Source: CG2-30-40-21 sp043806395 (GTDB taxonomy: Bacteria > UBA9089 > CG2-30-40-21). Taken from it: DNA of 16,964 bases. The stretch lies in assembly GCA_043806395.1 (NCBI GenBank), contig JAZDHC010000007.1, positions 1 through 16,964 of the forward strand. The letters run 5' to 3'. Made by a program: the position numbers and the translations under genes. Position 1 is the stretch's first letter; every line of letters starts with the position of its first letter. Shown here piece by piece: positions 14,453 through 16,964 of the stretch. Below the pieces are notes generated by a model. That model searched no databases. It saw only the letters and a list, made by a program, of their open reading frames with translations, and was not told where the DNA came from.

Positions 14453-15466
14453 ATGGAATTTGATAAGATATTACTCAGTCATGGCTCTGGTGGAAGGCTC
14501 AGTCAACAATTGATTCAGGATGTATTCTTAAAAGAGCTGAGCAATGAGATATTAGATGAGTTAAATGATAGTGCTGTGCTTGAGGTAGCTGAGGGTAAGC
14601 TGGCTTATACCACCGATGCCTTCGTAGTTTCACCCATATTCTTTCCTGAAGGGGATATAGGAAGGCTTTCTGTATGTGGGACGGTAAATGATCTGGCTAT
14701 GATGGGGGCAAAGCCATTATACCTTTCGGCCTCTTTCATTATCGAGGAAGGCTTGGCTATAAACGACTTAAAAACTATCCTGAGGTCAATGAAACAGGCA
14801 GCAGATGAGGCAGGCATTAAAATAGTTTGTGGTGATACCAAGGTTGTGGGCAGGGGGATGGCTGATAAAATATTTATTACTACCTCCGGGATTGGGCTGA
14901 TTCCTGATGGGATTGACATTTCGCCGCGCAGGATATGTCCGGATGATAGCGTTATCCTCAGTGGTACTATTGGTGACCATGGGATAGCCATACTAAGCCA
15001 GCGGGAAGGGCTTGGGTTCAGCTCAAATATTTCCTCAGATGTAGCCCCTTTGAATCATCTTGTTGCCTCCATGCTGGATGAGGTTGGCAATGAGATCCAT
15101 GCCATGCGTGACCCAACTCGTGGAGGATTAGCAACAACCCTGAACGAGTTTGCCCAAGTAGCAAATTTGGGGATGAGAATCTATGAGGATAAAATTCCAG
15201 TACAGGATAATGTCAGGGGTGCCTGTGAATTGCTCGGGTTTGATCCGCTTTATATTGCCAATGAGGGTAAATTGGTGGCAATTGTTGGAAATGCGGCAGG
15301 AGACAAGGTTCTTGCCTGCATGAAAAAACACCCATTTGGGATAAATGCCGAGATTATTGGCGAGGTTGTCGAAACACATGAGGGTATGGTCTCTTTGGTC
15401 ACACGCATAGGTGGGACAAGGGTGATTGATATGATGGTTGGAGATCAATTGCCAAGGATATGTTAA
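14453..15466 (+). CDS. hypE: HypE carbamoyl dehydratase (cyanide synthesis)
   Basis: The protein has 337 residues from ATG 14453. I reject the in-frame ATG at 14396, because MEFDKILLSHGSGGR is the normal N-terminus and TGGAGG sits 6-11 bases before 14453. S9-H-G-S-G-G-R15, YTTDAFVVSP, VNDLAMMGAKPLYLS and MRDPTRGGLATTLNE mark a PurM/AIR-synthase-like ATP-binding fold. The protein ends DQLPRIC, so the terminal Cys that receives the carbamoyl group from HypF is intact. ATP-dependent dehydration turns the thiocarbamate into a thiocyanate, which gives CN to HypC-HypD. It is the last gene of the operon. Confidence 0.97.
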   Translation: MEFDKILLSHGSGGRLSQQLIQDVFLKELSNEILDELNDSAVLEVAEGKLAYTTDAFVVSPIFFPEGDIGRLSVCGTVNDLAMMGAKPLYLSASFIIEEGLAINDLKTILRSMKQAADEAGIKIVCGDTKVVGRGMADKIFITTSGIGLIPDGIDISPRRICPDDSVILSGTIGDHGIAILSQREGLGFSSNISSDVAPLNHLVASMLDEVGNEIHAMRDPTRGGLATTLNEFAQVANLGMRIYEDKIPVQDNVRGACELLGFDPLYIANEGKLVAIVGNAAGDKVLACMKKHPFGINAEIIGEVVETHEGMVSLVTRIGGTRVIDMMVGDQLPRIC

Positions 15467-15472
15467 TCTGCT

Positions 15473-15520
15473 GTAACTACTCAGGGAGAGGAATTCACCA
15501 CAGAGATACGGAGAACACAG
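15473..15520 (+). repeat. Half copy of the GTAACTACTCAG repeat family
   Basis: GTAACTACTCAG followed by AGGAATT, CCACAGAGA and ACGGAGA-like blocks matches, with about one difference in five, the reverse complement of the right end of the element at 16119-16350 (16290-16341). Only one end is present, starting 6 bases after the hypE stop. Confidence 0.6.
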
Positions 15521-15572
15521 AGAACCACAAGAGATTTTCAGGATGTTTTTAGGGTGTTCCCTACACTTTAAG

Positions 15573-15759
15573 GGTAATTGCTCAATAAAGTGTGGAGTTC
15601 TCTCAGGCGCCGCTACTAAATGTGCAAGATGGAGATTTGCCACGAAGACACCAAGACACTAAGAAAACACTAATAATATCTTCCTTTGTGTCTTCCTTCG
15701 TGCCTTCGTGTCTTTGTGGCTAATCCCTTCCACTTTCCACAAGATATTGAGCAATTACC
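15573..15759. repeat. 187-bp MITE-like element with nested inverted repeats
   Basis: GGTAATTGCTCAATA (15573-15587) is perfectly inverted at 15745-15759, and the similarity continues inward for about 24 bases with 3 mismatches. Nested inside, 15637-15670 and 15684-15723 form a second, imperfect inverted pair built from GCCACGAAGACAC-type sequence. The left end is itself part of a small CACTTTA/TAAAGTG hairpin. This looks like one repeat inserted in another. Confidence 0.6.
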
Positions 15760-15804
15760 AATTTTGTGTCTTGTAGTCAACAAGAAAGTGAGATTAAAAA
15801 CAAA

Positions 15805-15833
15805 GCATAGCCGAAAAAATCAACAGGCTATGC
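15805..15833. repeat. Small inverted repeat beside the IS30 remnant
   Basis: GCATAGCC (15805-15812) pairs with GGCTATGC (15826-15833) across a 13-base loop. It lies just beyond the 3' end of the transposase remnant and may belong to that element's end. Confidence 0.4.
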
Positions 15834-15840
15834 TCTGTTT

Positions 15841-15859
15841 GCCCCGTTCATCACGGGGC
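15841..15859 (-). terminator. Hairpin at the 3' end of the transposase remnant
   Basis: GCCCCGT and ACGGGGC form a 7-bp GC-rich stem with a 5-base loop overlapping the remnant's stop codon. Read on the minus strand it is followed by AAACAGAGC rather than a T run, so it is a weak terminator candidate or an element-end structure. Confidence 0.3.
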
Positions 15860-16015
15860 AGCGACAAGGAAGGCATTCATAGCCTCCCGCGGTGTACACC
15901 AACCCAAACATTTCCGTGGTCGATCGTTCACATGATGATCAATTATGGCCAGTTCTGGTTCACCAATGGTTGCAAACAATGATCCATTAGGGTACAGTCG
16001 ACAAATTAGTCCTTG
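15851..16015 (-). pseudogene. IS30-family transposase, C-terminal remnant
   Basis: Read on the minus strand, a 54-codon open stretch ends at TGA (15851-15853, with a second TGA directly after). It contains LYPNGSLFATIGE and VNDRPRKCLGWCTPREAM, matching the conserved end of IS30-type DDE transposases (RPRKCLG-x-x-TP-x-E), where the helix with the catalytic Glu lies just upstream of NDRPRKCLG. A stop codon (complement of 16016-16018) closes the frame upstream, and nothing beyond is recognisable. The N-terminal HTH and the first catalytic Asp residues are gone, so it is inactive. Confidence 0.8.
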
Positions 16016-16080
16016 TTAGCCTATAGATTATGATCTTTTAACTTTTGAATTGGGGAATTTCTAAGATATTGATATTTTTG

Positions 16081-16109
16081 TTGACATTTATTCCAATGTG
16101 TGTTATAGT
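16081..16109 (+). promoter_or_regulatory. Sigma-70-type promoter upstream of the pilin-like gene
   Basis: TTGACA (16081-16086), a 17-base spacer and TATAGT (16104-16109). The predicted start, near 16115-16118, is immediately before the left arm of the 232-bp inverted-repeat element, so the element would be transcribed as the leader of the gene at 16369. Confidence 0.6.
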
Positions 16110-16118
16110 GATAATTAT

Positions 16119-16350
16119 TGAAATTTCGTAACTACTCAGCTACAAATGAATACAGAGATTTTTAGCCACGAATTACACGAATTTACACGAATTTTTCTTT
16201 TCCATAATTCAGTAGAATTGTTATTCTCTTCTCATTCGTGTTCATTCGTGTAATTCGTGGCTAAATAATGTGGTTTCTTTTTCCTGATTGCTGTTAATTT
16301 CTCCGTTTCTCTGTGGCAAATTCCTTTATCTGAGTAGTTACGAAATTTCA
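16119..16350. repeat. 232-bp MITE-like element with 21-bp perfect inverted ends
   Basis: Positions 16119-16139 and 16330-16350 are exact reverse complements (arms contain AAATTTCGTAACTACTCAG). A second, internal pair of 22 bp (16161-16182 with 16244-16265, TTTAGCCACGAATTACACGA type) is also perfect, and further ACACGAAT units continue inward. The inner pair resembles a repeat often seen in environmental genomes and may be a separate insertion. The element lies between the promoter and the SD site of the next gene. Confidence 0.75.
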
Positions 16351-16368
16351 TAAAAAGGAGGAAAAAAT

Positions 16369-16776
16369 ATGGATATTCTTGAATTGTTTAAGAAGATGGG
16401 TATTACTGTGACGGATGTTGTTCTGATGCCGATTAACTTTGCCCGTGAGACTGTAAGCAATTTTAATCTTCAGACGATTAGAAGGACATTACAGATTGTT
16501 TCTGCTGCAGAATATGCTAACGCTGATAGGGCGTACCCTGAAAATCTTGATGTACCGCAGTTCTCTCGATATCTTTCCCCTGTTCCCAAGGTGATGCTTA
16601 AGCTGTCTGTAAAAGAAGGAAATAACAGCAATCAGCTAACCATTACAAACTCTACTGATCTTAAGCCAACCGGTGATGGTAATGTTGGTGGGTATATCTA
16701 TAATCCATTGGAGGGATTGATTAAGATAAATCATGCAGGGACAGATATTTCTAATGTTGCCTATAATGAGTATTGA
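16369..16776 (+). CDS. Small protein resembling a pseudopilin globular domain without a membrane helix
   Basis: I do not recognise a named family. The protein has 135 residues. A perfect SD (AAGGAGG) lies 7 bases before the ATG, and the gene has its own promoter at 16081-16109. Residues 1-35 are mildly hydrophobic but have no signal peptide, no prepilin cleavage site and no long membrane helix. Residues 36-120 follow the layout of type IV pilin or type II secretion pseudopilin globular domains: a helix (QTIRRTLQIVSAAEYANADR), YPENLDVPQFSRYLSPVPK, a beta stretch with KLSVKEG, then GGYIYNPLEGLIKIN near the C-terminus. If related, it would be a soluble, cytoplasmic or unanchored form. The similarity is by eye and modest. 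No pilus or secretion genes are adjacent within the window. Confidence 0.6.
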   Translation: MDILELFKKMGITVTDVVLMPINFARETVSNFNLQTIRRTLQIVSAAEYANADRAYPENLDVPQFSRYLSPVPKVMLKLSVKEGNNSNQLTITNSTDLKPTGDGNVGGYIYNPLEGLIKINHAGTDISNVAYNEY

Positions 16777-16833
16777 GGAAATCAAGGGCAGTACATGTTG
16801 ACATCTTGTTCTGGTCGAATAATGTAGTGTAGT

Positions 16834-16960
16834 GTCAACTCTCAAGTGTCGGATAAATAAAGATAGATTCCTGCCTGCGCAGGAATGACAACTCGGTGAT
16901 TGTTGTCATTCCTGCGAAAGCAGGAATCCAGAATATTTGTTGCGACATGTCAAAGTTGAC
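16834..16960. repeat. 127-bp inverted-repeat element at the window's right edge
   Basis: The outer ends GTCAACTCTCAAGTGTCG (16834-16851) and CGACATGTCAAAGTTGAC (16943-16960) are inverted with 14 of 18 matches. Between them is a strong hairpin (16866-16928). The ends resemble insertion-sequence termini, but no transposase is in view. The element may continue past the window. Confidence 0.5.
16866..16928. repeat. Paired ATTCCTGC-N4-GCAGGAAT palindromes forming a long hairpin
   Basis: Two 20-bp palindromes, 16867-16886 (loop CTGC) and 16908-16927 (loop GAAA), share identical 8-bp arms. They sit in inverted orientation, with GACAAC/GTTGTC flanks, so the whole 63 bases fold into one hairpin with a 9-base loop or into two short ones. 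The design recalls Neisseria dRS3-type repeats (ATTCCC-N8-GGGAAT). Confidence 0.65.
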
Positions 16961-16964
16961 GCGA

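Larger units (their letters stand above)
15467..16368. other. 900-bp noncoding repeat cluster between hypE and the next gene
   Basis: No intact gene is seen on either strand. The stretch holds a half copy of the GTAACTACTCAG repeat, a 187-bp nested inverted-repeat element, an antisense IS30 transposase remnant, a sigma-70-type promoter and a 232-bp inverted-repeat element, each listed separately. No clear rho-independent terminator for the hyp operon is visible. Confidence 0.7.

Noticed and set aside
15128..15643. 171-codon minus-strand open frame over the end of hypE
   Set aside because: It is mostly antisense to a well-conserved gene, with no SD or family resemblance.
15686..15982. 98-codon plus-strand frame across the repeats
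   Set aside because: It is composed of repeat sequence and the antisense of the IS30 remnant; no protein-like features.

Overview
The window is about 17 kb of moderately AT-rich bacterial DNA using the standard code, with good Shine-Dalgarno (SD) sites and TTGACA-type promoters. It reads like an uncultured anaerobe or candidate-phylum genome that carries many small non-autonomous repeats. It has a nickel-hydrogenase maturation operon but no 16S or other marker gene, so the phylum is a guess.

Positions 1-8191 are a restriction-modification (defence) island, all on the + strand. It opens with the 3' end of a Y1/REP-type transposase whose hairpin end abuts, mid-codon-context, the C-terminal third of an SNF2-like helicase, so the helicase looks disrupted. 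There follow a DUF4391 protein (1 bp overlap), a short decayed reading frame, an ORF6N-domain protein with a PLD-like C-terminus, a type III-like adenine methyltransferase (Mod), a four-helix-bundle (S23/IVP) protein, and a type III restriction helicase-nuclease (Res). The IVP gene sits in a cassette bounded by oppositely oriented 7-bp repeat arrays and appears to have been inserted between mod and res.

Positions 8192-8586 are noncoding. They hold a 143-bp element with perfect 16-bp inverted ends and a strong sigma-70-type promoter. That promoter fixes the start of a Tat-signal-bearing radical SAM protein of the AmmeMemoRadiSam type (8587-9735). A 111-bp MITE-like element separates this gene from a compact hypA-hypB-hypF-hypC-hypD-hypE operon (9942-15466), in which almost every junction overlaps or is tightly spaced. 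Together these encode the NiFe-hydrogenase maturation pathway: HypF and HypE make the cyanide ligand, HypC and HypD assemble Fe(CN)2CO, and HypA and HypB insert nickel. HypA has lost the segment that normally holds its zinc site. HypF carries a peptide encoded by 7-bp repeats. No hydrogenase structural gene is in view.

Positions 15467-16368 are a repeat landing zone. They contain a half copy of one repeat family, a nested 187-bp inverted-repeat element, an antisense IS30-family transposase remnant, a promoter, and a 232-bp element with 21-bp perfect inverted ends lying between that promoter and the next gene. That gene (16369-16776) encodes an unrecognised small protein resembling a pseudopilin globular domain without its membrane helix. 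The window ends in another inverted-repeat element containing two ATTCCTGC-N4-GCAGGAAT palindromes.
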